A DNA stretch of 44,910 nt from a virus. The notes beneath the pieces are model-generated. The model saw only the letters and a program-made list of their open reading frames with translations, did no database searches and was not told where the DNA came from. Position 1 is the first letter of the stretch. Every line of letters starts with the position of its first letter. Where the stretch lies: IMG/VR virus record IMGVR_UViG_3300030331_004310, positions 1-44,910 of that record; one strand, given 5' to 3'. Below are positions 6,980 to 14,460 of the stretch, piece by piece. A program made the position numbers and the translations under genes.

Positions 6980-7759
6980 TTGACACCTTTCAGTTATTGT
7001 GATGAGTGGGTCTATGCGAAAGCATCGGACTTGCAAGTTGAAGACTTCACTTGCTGGCGAAAGACGGGCAGAAGCGGAGGCGGAGGTCGCAAGCGCATTC
7101 CTTTCTTGCAACTCAAGGCAGGGGTCTATGACATCGTGATTGACGGCTACAAAGCCGTGTGGTCATTCCTTGATGCTCTGCTTGACATGCCACCTCGCAA
7201 GCCTTTCAATGACCTGATGGCCGGGAACATGGAAAACGCAAATTTCTACACAGAGTTGCGATGGTTTTTGGCAAATAGCGACAAAATACTCTGCTTTGAG
7301 GGCAGTCTTGGGAAGAATGTAGCAGTAGCCAACTCCGATAAGACAATCCCAAACGCACATTATGTCTCAAGCGTATTCAACGCTGGATGCTCGGATGTGT
7401 TCGGACTTGCGTCTTCCTTCGCACACATACTCGTTCCTGTTCGCAAGAAGGACGGGATTCATTATGTGGAGACGGATGTTCTGGGGGCAGACCCGCAATA
7501 TGTCTTTGCAAGAGCAGACGGTGTGCTTGAGACATTTATTAGCGAGACCTCAAATAGACCAAATTATCGTCCATATAGACGCATTGTGTTTCAACACCCT
7601 CCACACATACGGCCCGTGGCGGAGCAGATGCACCACAAGTTGAGCGAGAACGATTATACACGCACGACCTACAAGCATCACCCAATCAAACCTGCGGGTA
7701 TGTTTGACCATGAGATTGACGACTACGAACACGGTATTTTTTGCAACGGTTGGAAATAA
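6980..7759 (+). CDS. Unknown 259-residue protein
   Basis: GAGGTG at 6968-6973 overlaps the previous stop and is followed after 6 nt by TTG 6980, the best start; no ATG fits. The sequence contains a basic glycine segment (KTGRSGGGGRKR), mixed alpha/beta strands (GVYDIVIDGYKAVWSFLDALLD), conserved-looking Asp, His and Cys residues and a His-rich C-terminal part (FQHPPHIRPVAEQMHHK). It could be an enzyme, but no motif is recognised. Confidence 0.6.
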   Translation: MTPFSYCDEWVYAKASDLQVEDFTCWRKTGRSGGGGRKRIPFLQLKAGVYDIVIDGYKAVWSFLDALLDMPPRKPFNDLMAGNMENANFYTELRWFLANSDKILCFEGSLGKNVAVANSDKTIPNAHYVSSVFNAGCSDVFGLASSFAHILVPVRKKDGIHYVETDVLGADPQYVFARADGVLETFISETSNRPNYRPYRRIVFQHPPHIRPVAEQMHHKLSENDYTRTTYKHHPIKPAGMFDHEIDDYEHGIFCNGWK

Positions 7760-7789
7760 TTGCAAAAGAAAAAAACGGAGGACTGCGGA

Positions 7790-8002
7790 ATGATTCGGTT
7801 TATTCTCTCCAATTTCATAAGAGATGTTGATGAAAATGCCGATACTCTCGTTAGAGAGTATAGTAGAATAAAGGTTTTTCACCTTAAGGAAAGAATACAA
7901 AATTGCAAGACATTCTTTTCAGCACAGCGTTTTTCAATTTCTGAATTATTTCTGCGCCGTGGAAACAATGGGATTCTTAAGGACATGGGGGTATTGTGCT
8001 GA
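7790..8002 (+). CDS. Unknown 70-residue basic protein
   Basis: GGAGG at 7777-7781 is 8 nt before ATG 7790. The product is helical and basic (FILSNFIRDVDENADTLVREYSRI, then FSISELFLRRGNNGIL when read in two parts), without cysteines arranged for zinc. The local sequence is more A/T-rich than its neighbours. Function unknown. Confidence 0.5.
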   Translation: MIRFILSNFIRDVDENADTLVREYSRIKVFHLKERIQNCKTFFSAQRFSISELFLRRGNNGILKDMGVLC

Positions 8003-8004
8003 AC

Positions 8005-8796
8005 ATGGGCGAGATTGAGACGATAAACGAGACCGATTTTATTTGGTTTGATGGTATGCCGGAAGACATCACACACGCTATACTATACGACGCAGTAGGC
8101 GCAGACCACATACCGGCTGTCATAGGTGCGTCAATTGTGGCCGACAAGGAACCCGTGGGCTACATGACAAGCAAGCACATACATTCAAGCCCCCACACCT
8201 TCCTTGATGTGGGTTTTACGGGGTGGCCCATCTACAGGACAGGCAACACCTTGGTTATTGAGGTTCTCACGCCAGCACACATCAGCAAGGACATATCCCA
8301 ACAGAAGAACGCATGGCTGTTCAACTATCCCCCTGCAAGAGATGTAGCGGCCATGTTAGTAGGTGCGGGGGTGCAGACATTCTGCGTTCTGACTTCGTCT
8401 GCGTTTGACGACATGATGGGCAACCAACAAGAGAGCATCGTTGAGGTAAAGGCAGAAGAAATTGGTCTTGGCGAGGCACATTCTTCTCTTCAACCCCTAT
8501 GGGGTTGGCTACCAGCGTTCTTGTTCAGCGTTGAGGCAGAAGGGGCCAGCATTCTCATCCTGCCCCCACATGGCGCAAGAACTACGCCTATGGAATATGA
8601 GAAGACTGCTATTCGTGATGCTCTCGGCATTCTCAAACGAAGGGGACATGATACAAAAGGTGCTTTGACACGCTCAAAGAAATTGTATTCGCAAGCCTCT
8701 GAAGAGGCTACGCAGGCGGCGAAACACGCTAACGAGGTGATTGCTCGCATGAAAGCGGAGACGAAGAAGAACAACATGGGAGGCATGTTTCAATGA
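8005..8796 (+). CDS. Possible PAC2-like (proteasome assembly chaperone 2) protein
   Basis: The 263-residue protein alternates strands and helices: IWFDGMPEDITHAIL near the start, NTLVIEVLTPAH around residue 90, ARDVAAMLVGAGVQTFCVLTS around 115-135, and SILILPPHGA around 190. This order recalls archaeal PAC2-domain proteins, but the glycine-rich opening loop is altered, so the call is tentative. A charged helical tail (EEATQAAKHANEVIARMK) ends in GGMFQ. It overlaps the AAA+ gene by ATGA and may act with it. Confidence 0.4.
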   Translation: MGEIETINETDFIWFDGMPEDITHAILYDAVGADHIPAVIGASIVADKEPVGYMTSKHIHSSPHTFLDVGFTGWPIYRTGNTLVIEVLTPAHISKDISQQKNAWLFNYPPARDVAAMLVGAGVQTFCVLTSSAFDDMMGNQQESIVEVKAEEIGLGEAHSSLQPLWGWLPAFLFSVEAEGASILILPPHGARTTPMEYEKTAIRDALGILKRRGHDTKGALTRSKKLYSQASEEATQAAKHANEVIARMKAETKKNNMGGMFQ

Positions 8797-10091
8797 ACAT
8801 CTTTGAGAGAGTGCTGGACTTTTGCAAAAAGAACCACATCATTGATGTGGAAGATAAGGTTCCAGTATTTCTCTCAAGCATTGGAGCGCACCTGTTCAAC
8901 ACGGTGAACAAGTGTAGCATGTGCGACTTTGCTCCCTCCGAAGGAGACGACGGCGACCGTTTCGTTATTGAAGACTGCCCCTTGAGGCACAGCAACTATC
9001 CCATCTACACACCGTCTTCTCGCATAGCAGACACTCGCATTCACATACTGATGCGTGGTGCAAAAGGCTCTGGGAAAAATGTATTACTTGACCTCTTCTG
9101 TGCGGAGCATACTGGTTTCCTATGGAATCCCGATGGTTTCAACGGTGTTGGTTTTCGCACTATGTCTGGGCCTAACAGCATCACGGAGGCAGGTATGTTT
9201 GGTTCCGTGAACGATGAGGGGCGCATCGTAGGTCGTCCACTTGCGAGAGACCTCTGCGGGGGCTTCCTTACCTTTGAGGAGTTCTCTTCGGTAAGTGATG
9301 CAAACCGCAAAGACCATTCCATTGACATGAAGAATCAGATGCTAACATCCCTTGACAGCGGCAGAGTTGCAAAAGGTATGCGTGATGGCTGGGTGCGATA
9401 CAACACACGATACACCGTATGGGGTGGCACACAGCATGGTCGCATGGACTTGGAGTCCGGTCTTGACCGTCGCTTCTTCATCATTGACATTCTCATGGAT
9501 GCGGAGAAGGAAGCGGCTTACAAGGCGGCGCAGAACAAACAGGCATCCATGTCCAAGGAGGAGCGAGCGTTTCTTGCTGGTGAAATTATGGACTTGCGAC
9601 AATGGTTCATTGACAGGCAGATGGATGTTATGCTCAACCCTCCGGAAGGTGTCATGTTTGATGAGGCGTTTGAGAAGTGGGTCATGCAAGAGTCTGTGCG
9701 GTCGTTTGAGAGCGACCTTTTCCGCCGTCTTGCGATAGGCTACAATATGATGGTAGGCGATTGGAAGGGCGGGACTCTGCAAATCAGCATGGACGATGCG
9801 CTTCTACGCCTGCTTGAAGATTCGCTCAAGATGAGACGAAATGTGATGGATGAAGACATTCACCTCATCAAGACAACCTTTTGGGACAAGGATGTTCCGA
9901 GAAGTGGTCTTGTCAAAGACATAGCGAGGCTGATTTGCAACAACGATTATCAAGCGGCAAAGCGATGGATTGACGATAACCTTAAACAGCAGGTCTGGTT
10001 CACAGAGTTCAGTCCTCGGAAAGAGGGGCGGGGCCGAAGGGGTGTCGTGTGTCGCTTCGGTATGCCGGAAGACAATGTGAAAGGGTGGTAA
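8793..10091 (+). CDS. MCM-like AAA+ ATPase, probable replicative helicase
   Basis: The 432-residue protein has a putative zinc site (C41, C44, C62, H66) then an AAA+ core. The P-loop is GAKGSGKN (89-96); the Walker B-like strand is GGFLTFEEF with Glu162-Glu163; LTSLDSGRVAKGM (184-196) sits where MCM proteins carry the EQQTISIAKAG hairpin; SGLDRRFFI (222-230) matches the MCM arginine-finger segment LLSRFDLIF. A helical C-terminal region follows, ending VKGW. The usual MCM N-terminal OB domain is missing, and both Walker motifs deviate (Asn for Ser/Thr, Glu for Asp). Likely the replicative helicase or its loader. Confidence 0.65.
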   Translation: MNIFERVLDFCKKNHIIDVEDKVPVFLSSIGAHLFNTVNKCSMCDFAPSEGDDGDRFVIEDCPLRHSNYPIYTPSSRIADTRIHILMRGAKGSGKNVLLDLFCAEHTGFLWNPDGFNGVGFRTMSGPNSITEAGMFGSVNDEGRIVGRPLARDLCGGFLTFEEFSSVSDANRKDHSIDMKNQMLTSLDSGRVAKGMRDGWVRYNTRYTVWGGTQHGRMDLESGLDRRFFIIDILMDAEKEAAYKAAQNKQASMSKEERAFLAGEIMDLRQWFIDRQMDVMLNPPEGVMFDEAFEKWVMQESVRSFESDLFRRLAIGYNMMVGDWKGGTLQISMDDALLRLLEDSLKMRRNVMDEDIHLIKTTFWDKDVPRSGLVKDIARLICNNDYQAAKRWIDDNLKQQVWFTEFSPRKEGRGRRGVVCRFGMPEDNVKGW

Positions 10092-10092
10092 A

Positions 10093-10347
10093 ATGGGACA
10101 CAAATTGAGAACTAAAATCAGATGGCGGTTGTGGTTGAAAGAAGCAGAAATGCTTCTGCGAAGCACAGGGAAAGAAATGAGGGCCGCACACATCTATGAG
10201 GCAACCAAAGAAAAGATGCCTAACAGGATGCCAAAAAACGCAAACGCCGCCGCACAGATAATGAAGATAGACGCAGAAAAAAGATTCTATCAGACAGAAA
10301 TGGTTGATGGTGGCTATCACCTCTATGGACTAAGGGAGTGGATTTGA
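10093..10347 (+). CDS. Small winged-helix-like protein (84 aa)
   Basis: The segment GKEMRAAHIYEATKEKMPNR followed by a helix (ANAAAQIMKID) and a strand pair (FYQTEMVDGGYHLYGL) has the layout of a HARE-HTH or winged-helix domain. It lies directly behind the MCM-like gene and is followed by two more proteins of similar layout. It probably binds DNA. It ends REWI. Confidence 0.5.
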   Translation: MGHKLRTKIRWRLWLKEAEMLLRSTGKEMRAAHIYEATKEKMPNRMPKNANAAAQIMKIDAEKRFYQTEMVDGGYHLYGLREWI

Positions 10348-10607
10348 TGGCTGGCGCACCTGCGAAACACAAGGAATGGCTAAACCGAGTTGCGGAATAC
10401 CTTGAGAAGGAAGACCGTGAGGTGGTGGCATGTGATTTGCCAAACATCATACGGCGCAAGAACGGTCGCCCCTTCCGCAACAAACCCACGCGTCATGCAG
10501 TCTTCAAGCGTCTGCAAGCAGATGGGAGGTTCCAGTTATCCGCCATAGGAAAGGGTGGCGGTCGCAGGGCAATTGTTCGCATCAAGAAGAAGGAGGATGA
10601 ATGCTGA
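10347..10607 (+). CDS. Small winged-helix-like protein (86 aa)
   Basis: ATG 10347 overlaps the previous stop (TGATG). Helices LNRVAEYLEKEDREVV and TRHAVFKRLQADGRFQL are followed by a basic strand pair (GGGRRAIVRIKKK), consistent with a winged helix whose wing is basic. Second of three adjacent proteins of this type. Function inferred as DNA binding. Confidence 0.5.
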   Translation: MAGAPAKHKEWLNRVAEYLEKEDREVVACDLPNIIRRKNGRPFRNKPTRHAVFKRLQADGRFQLSAIGKGGGRRAIVRIKKKEDEC

Positions 10608-10876
10608 TGCCTCGTTGGGGAAAGGGACGATTCAAGTTGTGGAAGGAGGAGGCTCTTTCCCTATGTCGGGAGAATCCCGATGGAATACCTATGGCCTTGA
10701 TTCTTGATAGTAGCAGGCTGGGTTCGCATAACATCCCGCAGTCAGTCAGACACGGGACAGAAATACTCAAGCGCGATTCCCGTTTTGCTTCGCATTACCC
10801 AGAAGCAGGGCAGTATGGGAGTATGATTTATCATCGCAAAGTTCTATCATGGACGGTGAATGACAATGAAGAATAA
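10601..10876 (+). CDS. Small winged-helix-like protein (91 aa)
   Basis: FKLWKEEALSLCRENPDG, IPMALILDSSRLG and VRHGTEILKRDSRFASHY follow the same helix-helix-helix-strand order as the two preceding proteins. GGAGG at 10592-10596 allows a start at ATG 10601 or ATG 10607. The repeated segment ending in 'L+.D.RF' suggests common ancestry of the three genes. Likely DNA-binding. Confidence 0.5.
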   Translation: MLMPRWGKGRFKLWKEEALSLCRENPDGIPMALILDSSRLGSHNIPQSVRHGTEILKRDSRFASHYPEAGQYGSMIYHRKVLSWTVNDNEE

Positions 10877-11492
10877 GAGACTGGTTGAGGAGCGTCTCTC
10901 GGAAGAGACCGACGCTAAAGCGATTGAGGTTCTGCGTTGGGTGTTGGAGTCGCCAGAGTGCGGTATGTGTGGACACCCACAGCGCAAGGAATTGGAGTTG
11001 AATGTATTCAATGGGACAATGTCTCCCGCCTATGTAGAGGCGAAGAACGGCTGGTCTGCTGGCGTGGTTGAAGAACACATGTCGGGACACATGCAGTATG
11101 ACCCGGAAGAGGCCAGAGAGACGGAAGAGACTCGCAAAGAAGCAATCACGACACTTGATATGGCCGAGGACATTTTCGGTCGCATCACGAAATGGTTGGA
11201 CGAGTGGGAACGAGAGAAAGACATCCACGGGATTGACGGAGAATGGCTTGCGACAGCAACCCGTCTTATCGGACAGGCCAACAATTCGTTAAAGTTGATT
11301 GGGACGCTCAAGCAAGAAATAGGTGTGGACTCGCAATTGCTATTGGCCCAGCAACAGGTGAATGGGGTTATGGGAGTTCTTGTAGATGTCCTTCGTGCAG
11401 AACCGCATCTACTGAATGCGATTGAAATGCAAGTAGCGTCTCTCAAGATGCCTACCTATGTTCAAGAAAGCGAATGGGAGGTCTTGCGATGA
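10866..11492 (+). CDS. Possible small terminase-like DNA-binding protein
   Basis: Near the N-terminus CGMCGHPQRKELELNVFNG is followed by AYVEAKNGWSAGVVEEHMSGH. This 'CxxCxHpxR...IE..l..G' plus helix-turn-helix plus 'H...H' pattern occurs in many phage small terminase-like and related DNA-binding proteins, where Cys, Cys and His residues bind zinc. The remaining 140 residues are helical, as in oligomeric terminase small subunits. GGTGA lies 6 nt before ATG 10866. The large terminase gene is not in the window, so a purely regulatory role is also possible. Confidence 0.5.
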   Translation: MKNKRLVEERLSEETDAKAIEVLRWVLESPECGMCGHPQRKELELNVFNGTMSPAYVEAKNGWSAGVVEEHMSGHMQYDPEEARETEETRKEAITTLDMAEDIFGRITKWLDEWEREKDIHGIDGEWLATATRLIGQANNSLKLIGTLKQEIGVDSQLLLAQQQVNGVMGVLVDVLRAEPHLLNAIEMQVASLKMPTYVQESEWEVLR

Positions 11493-11767
11493 GTGGCGAA
11501 CCCGTTAAGTGGAGAGCGCACTTCAACCAATTGATTGCAAGACCCATCCCACAGTCAGAGTTCCCTAAAATCGCACAGCGAATGCTTGACGATGGTTTGA
11601 TTGCCATACTGTCAAGTGAGGGTATCAAGTGGTATGCTGGCCGATACCTCGTAGCCAAGAAAGTTGTTCGTGAAATGTGGAGCATGTCAGAGCATCAGTT
11701 GAGAAGATTTGAGCGATGGGTTTATACCAACGACCCGTTTATAGCGATGATGGAGGAGCCGGAATGA
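11489..11767 (+). CDS. Unknown 92-residue protein
   Basis: GGAGG at 11477-11481 is 7 nt before ATG 11489. The product has a Trp-rich opening (VKWRAHFNQLIARPIP) and helices (IAQRMLDDGLIAILSSEGIKW, read in parts), with basic residues near the middle (YLVAKKVVREMW). It may be another small helix-turn-helix protein, but the pattern is weaker than in the genes around 10.1-10.9 kb. Function unknown. Confidence 0.5.
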   Translation: MSGEPVKWRAHFNQLIARPIPQSEFPKIAQRMLDDGLIAILSSEGIKWYAGRYLVAKKVVREMWSMSEHQLRRFERWVYTNDPFIAMMEEPE

Positions 11768-11931
11768 TAGACTGCATAGCATGTGGGTTGGTGATTGAAG
11801 AAGAAGAGTGTAAATGGTATCTTGGTGAACCTCATTGTGAGGAGTGCTATATCGTTGAAAAATACGAGGACTACGACCACGGGGAAGAATTGTCCCGTGT
11901 GGTTGATGTACGAGTGGAGGTGGATGAATGA
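11764..11931 (+). CDS. Small zinc-binding protein (55 aa)
   Basis: ATG 11764 overlaps the previous stop. The N-terminus CIACGLVI and the later PHCEECYIV give two CxxC-type pairs separated by about 20 residues, a LIM/zinc-ribbon-like unit, followed by an acidic tail. Probably a structural zinc protein of protein-protein or nucleic-acid interaction. Function unknown. Confidence 0.6.
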   Translation: MIDCIACGLVIEEEECKWYLGEPHCEECYIVEKYEDYDHGEELSRVVDVRVEVDE

Positions 11932-12080
11932 ATTGGAATGATATTTGGAAAAAACACTTTCCCCACCTAAGCCCTAAAGAAGCCCATGCAGAAATCATGC
12001 AGGGAAACCACTTAGAGCATGAGCCGGTGGCCGAGAGACCCGCTGAAATGCCTTACTTTGGAGAATTTATAGGAGAGTGA
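11928..12080 (+). CDS. Unknown 50-residue protein
   Basis: The frame starts at ATG 11928, overlapping the previous TGA, and ends at TGA 12078-12080, four bases before the next ATG. It begins NWNDIWKKHFPHLSPKEAHA, a short helical start, followed by an acidic tail. It has no recognisable family; the call rests on coupling and on filling the gap exactly. Confidence 0.45.
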   Translation: MNWNDIWKKHFPHLSPKEAHAEIMQGNHLEHEPVAERPAEMPYFGEFIGE

Positions 12081-12084
12081 AAAG

Positions 12085-12354
12085 ATGAGCAAGAAATACC
12101 GTATGCCTGCTGTAGCCGCCGCAGTCCAAAAGTGGGACTTGAGCGAATGGTTCACGGCTGACCAACTGCTTCCAAGGGCGATGGTTGAGTTGCCCCAGCG
12201 CACCATGTCGCTCAATGTGTATTCAGTCTCACGATACCTCCGCATCATTGAAGCGAGAGGTGGTCTTCTTTCCCGTGTGAATGGGAACGGCACTAAAGAA
12301 TTTAGACGGGTTGACGAGGTAGAGACCGATGGGAGTTCTCATTTTTACGCGTGA
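12085..12354 (+). CDS. Small winged-helix-like protein (89 aa)
   Basis: The order of elements (VAAAVQKWDLSEWFTADQLL, MSLNVYSVSRYLRIIEARGG, LLSRVNGNGTKEFRRV) matches a winged helix: a helix, a recognition helix with basic residues and a beta-wing. AGGAGAGTGA precedes ATG 12085. Probably DNA-binding, function unknown. Confidence 0.5.
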   Translation: MSKKYRMPAVAAAVQKWDLSEWFTADQLLPRAMVELPQRTMSLNVYSVSRYLRIIEARGGLLSRVNGNGTKEFRRVDEVETDGSSHFYA

Positions 12355-12988
12355 TGCTTCGTCTTATCGTGAGGGTCATTTTGTTGAGGGCGTGGGCGTG
12401 GTCTGTTCACCGTCTTGCGAAGACTTGACGCTCATTGTGCATGAGAAGCGACCGAGTAAAGACGACTGCCTCGCATGGCTACCTCATGTGTCATATCGCA
12501 TGGTCTTTGTCTGCGACAAAGCACCGGACTTGAAAGACCATCCGTCTGTCATTTTTGACAAGAGCATGTCTGAACGCAAGGACGACTACATGCCACACAT
12601 ACAGGCTATGTTGCGATGGAGAGACCGCAACCGAGCGTGGGCTATGGCAAAGAATGTCCCGATGCCGCTTATGCTTGCTTTTCTGCGAGAGAACAACACT
12701 AACATTGACCTATGGAGACTGCTCGCAAAGGCATTCACTTGGTCTCCTGAAGAATACCAGATGGCGGCTGTCTGTTTTTCGCATCAGCCATCTGGCAGAA
12801 TGAAATGGCCGAAAAAGAAGAAAGCCGAGGAAGACTCGCTTCCTTATGGTTTCCGAGCAAGCGATGAGTATGCGGAAATGATTGCAAGCGCAGACCACAA
12901 GGTAGGGAACGATATTCGCACCAAAGCAAAGGAGACTATGCCGAAGTCTGCAAAGAAGAGGAAGCAGAAGGTGATAGAATGGCTTTAG
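12329..12988 (+). CDS. Unknown 219-residue protein, possible clamp-loader delta-like subunit
   Basis: No clear family. An alpha/beta N-terminal part (VLIFTRDASS, LTLIVHEKRPS, YRMVFVCDKAPDLKDHPSVI) is followed by an all-helical region (MPLMLAFLRENNTNIDLWRLLAKAF) and a basic tail ending KVIEWL. This order resembles delta/large-subunit-like partners of clamp loaders, and an RFC small subunit is encoded 1.6 kb downstream, but no ATPase motif is present and the call is speculative. The start overlaps the end of the previous gene by 26 nt. Confidence 0.55.
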   Translation: MGVLIFTRDASSYREGHFVEGVGVVCSPSCEDLTLIVHEKRPSKDDCLAWLPHVSYRMVFVCDKAPDLKDHPSVIFDKSMSERKDDYMPHIQAMLRWRDRNRAWAMAKNVPMPLMLAFLRENNTNIDLWRLLAKAFTWSPEEYQMAAVCFSHQPSGRMKWPKKKKAEEDSLPYGFRASDEYAEMIASADHKVGNDIRTKAKETMPKSAKKRKQKVIEWL

Positions 12989-13182
12989 ATGTTCCTCATT
13001 CGGAAGGAATCATCCTATGGTTGTGGTTTATTGCGATATTCCCTTTCAAGAGACAATGGTTTGGTGCTTTACTTACTCTGATTACTGGCAAGACACCAGA
13101 AGAAGTCGTTCCTGTGCATGAGTCTTCTGGGTCTTGGGGGTCGGCGGAGTCTCTTGGCTACATAGGCATGTGGGACGAGTGA
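12979..13182 (+). CDS. Small membrane protein (67 aa)
   Basis: Residues about 10-34 (GIILWLWFIAIFPF, then RQWFGALLTLITG) are hydrophobic and could form one or two membrane-associated segments, followed by a polar, Ser-rich tail. The start overlaps the end of the preceding gene. It may be membrane-anchored; function unknown. Confidence 0.5.
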   Translation: MALDVPHSEGIILWLWFIAIFPFKRQWFGALLTLITGKTPEEVVPVHESSGSWGSAESLGYIGMWDE

Positions 13183-13184
13183 AC

Positions 13185-13631
13185 ATGGGTGAACCTCAAA
13201 TAGGGTTGCGAGTATCGCATATCGTGGCCGCCAAAAACAACGCAAGACTTCGCAGAAAGATTGCTGAAATACTCCTTGAGAGGGGGCCGATGACGAGGAT
13301 GGCTATGCAGAGCATTTTGTTGAATAGCGGAGAGTTCCGAACTCTACCTAACGACAGTTCGCTCACCGCTATGCTCGCAAAGAACCTACAGATTGTGCAA
13401 GTAGGGTATGAGTTGTTGGATTCCGGAGAGGGAGTAAAAACCAAACAGACCATCTATGCGATTGACGAAGAAATCATTCACGACGAAAGCGATTTGATTT
13501 ACACGCGCCCCTTCTCCACGATGAGCGCACTTGAGCAGACACGCTCAACCGCATGTCCCACATGTAGACAGAGGCGCATAATCAAGGACAAGTGGGCTGA
13601 ATGCCTTGTCTGCCAGCGAAGGGGTTTATAG
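13185..13631 (+). CDS. Winged-helix plus zinc-ribbon protein (148 aa)
   Basis: ATG 13185 follows the previous stop by 2 nt. Residues 15-90 (ARLRRKIAEILLERGPMTRM, then LTAMLAKNLQIVQVGYEL) form a winged helix, and the C-terminus carries CPTCRQRR ... CLVC, a two-pair zinc ribbon. The combination of DNA-binding domain and zinc ribbon suggests a transcription factor-like or replication accessory role. The TTTATA box of the next gene overlaps its last codons. Confidence 0.6.
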   Translation: MGEPQIGLRVSHIVAAKNNARLRRKIAEILLERGPMTRMAMQSILLNSGEFRTLPNDSSLTAMLAKNLQIVQVGYELLDSGEGVKTKQTIYAIDEEIIHDESDLIYTRPFSTMSALEQTRSTACPTCRQRRIIKDKWAECLVCQRRGL

Positions 13632-13640
13632 GAACATCAG
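13621..13640 (+). promoter_or_regulatory. Archaeal promoter (TATA box, with ACAT element)
   Basis: GGGG-TTTATA-GG-AACATCAG: the TATA box starts exactly 30 nt before ATG 13655 and overlaps the stop of the preceding gene. With transcription starting about 25 nt downstream of the box, the mRNA would have almost no leader. The same arrangement occurs at 17916, 19908 and 22664. Confidence 0.65.
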
Positions 13641-13654
13641 CGTTTCTTCCCGAC

Positions 13655-13858
13655 ATGGCAGAGACAAAATACCTCCACAAAGGAAGTCAGCACTACGACT
13701 TCAAGAACCCCAGTTATGCTTGCGGTTCCCCTATGGAACACAGACCTAATCTCACAGACGCACAGGCAAAGCGTATGACGCTATGCCCGAAGTGCTTCCC
13801 GAAGGCGAAGAAGCCCAAGGAAGAGACGAGGGTCGTCAAGGCGGAGGGTTGGCTATGA
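13655..13858 (+). CDS. Small protein with Cys/His motif (67 aa)
   Basis: ATG 13655 is chosen because it lies 30 nt downstream of a TATA box and has no Shine-Dalgarno sequence, suggesting a leaderless mRNA. The product resembles small viral metal-binding proteins: a His-rich start (YLHKGSQHYDF), YACGSPMEH, then LCPKCFPKAKK. It ends KAEGWL. The last codons overlap the start of the dNMP kinase gene. Confidence 0.6.
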   Translation: MAETKYLHKGSQHYDFKNPSYACGSPMEHRPNLTDAQAKRMTLCPKCFPKAKKPKEETRVVKAEGWL

Positions 13859-14460
13859 AAGCACCCATCGTTATTGGCATCGCAGGGAGCATGAGGTCGG
13901 GCAAGACCACGCTCGCCAACATGATTGCACAGACCTACAACATCCCCGTTGTGTCCTTCGCAGAGTCGCTACGCTACGAGGTGGCGCAGGCGTATTTCCC
14001 GAAACAGGGAAAGTCCGAGGCTCGGTTCATGTGGTCTCTTCTTGAGGAGAAGGACAAGTCGCTGACACGCCCACTTCTGCAAGCATGGGGGCAGGCGAAG
14101 CGAGAACTGCGACATCCCGATTATTGGTGTGAGAGAATGTTTGAATACATGGAGAAGAAAGGCATTGAAATCGCAGTCTGCGATGATGTGCGGCATGTGA
14201 ATGAGGCGGAGTGGATTATCGCCAACGGCGGCTTTATCATCCGTCTCATATCACACCCCGCCGACCTCCGAGAGCGAGGCGCAGACGAGACCGCCATGCT
14301 TCACGCATCAGAGAACCTCGCTCCGCTTGACGAATACCTTGCAGAACACAATCACCCATGCGTTCGCATTGAGACGAGAGGACGCACCGAATACGGCACA
14401 TTTGTTGCGGCGAACCCTGCGGTTGCGTCCCTGCTCAAGAAGGAGGAAGAGGAAGAATGA
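13855..14460 (+). CDS. Deoxynucleoside monophosphate kinase (T4 gp1-like)
   Basis: The 201-residue protein has a P-loop GSMRSGKTTLA (Lys17), a WGQAKRELRHPDYW segment matching the G...R....YW element of phage dNMP kinases, and CDDVRHVNEAEWI, the strand with a catalytic Asp and substrate-contacting Arg. Such enzymes phosphorylate dNMPs to dNDPs and raise the nucleotide supply for viral replication. The ATG overlaps the preceding stop. The C-terminus is an all-Glu run. Confidence 0.75.
   Translation: MKAPIVIGIAGSMRSGKTTLANMIAQTYNIPVVSFAESLRYEVAQAYFPKQGKSEARFMWSLLEEKDKSLTRPLLQAWGQAKRELRHPDYWCERMFEYMEKKGIEIAVCDDVRHVNEAEWIIANGGFIIRLISHPADLRERGADETAMLHASENLAPLDEYLAEHNHPCVRIETRGRTEYGTFVAANPAVASLLKKEEEEE

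Noticed and set aside
12066-12085. TTTATAGG just before ATG 12085, resembling a TATA box
   Set aside because: It lies only 19 nt before the start codon, too near for the 28-30 nt spacing, and falls in coding sequence (EFIGE).
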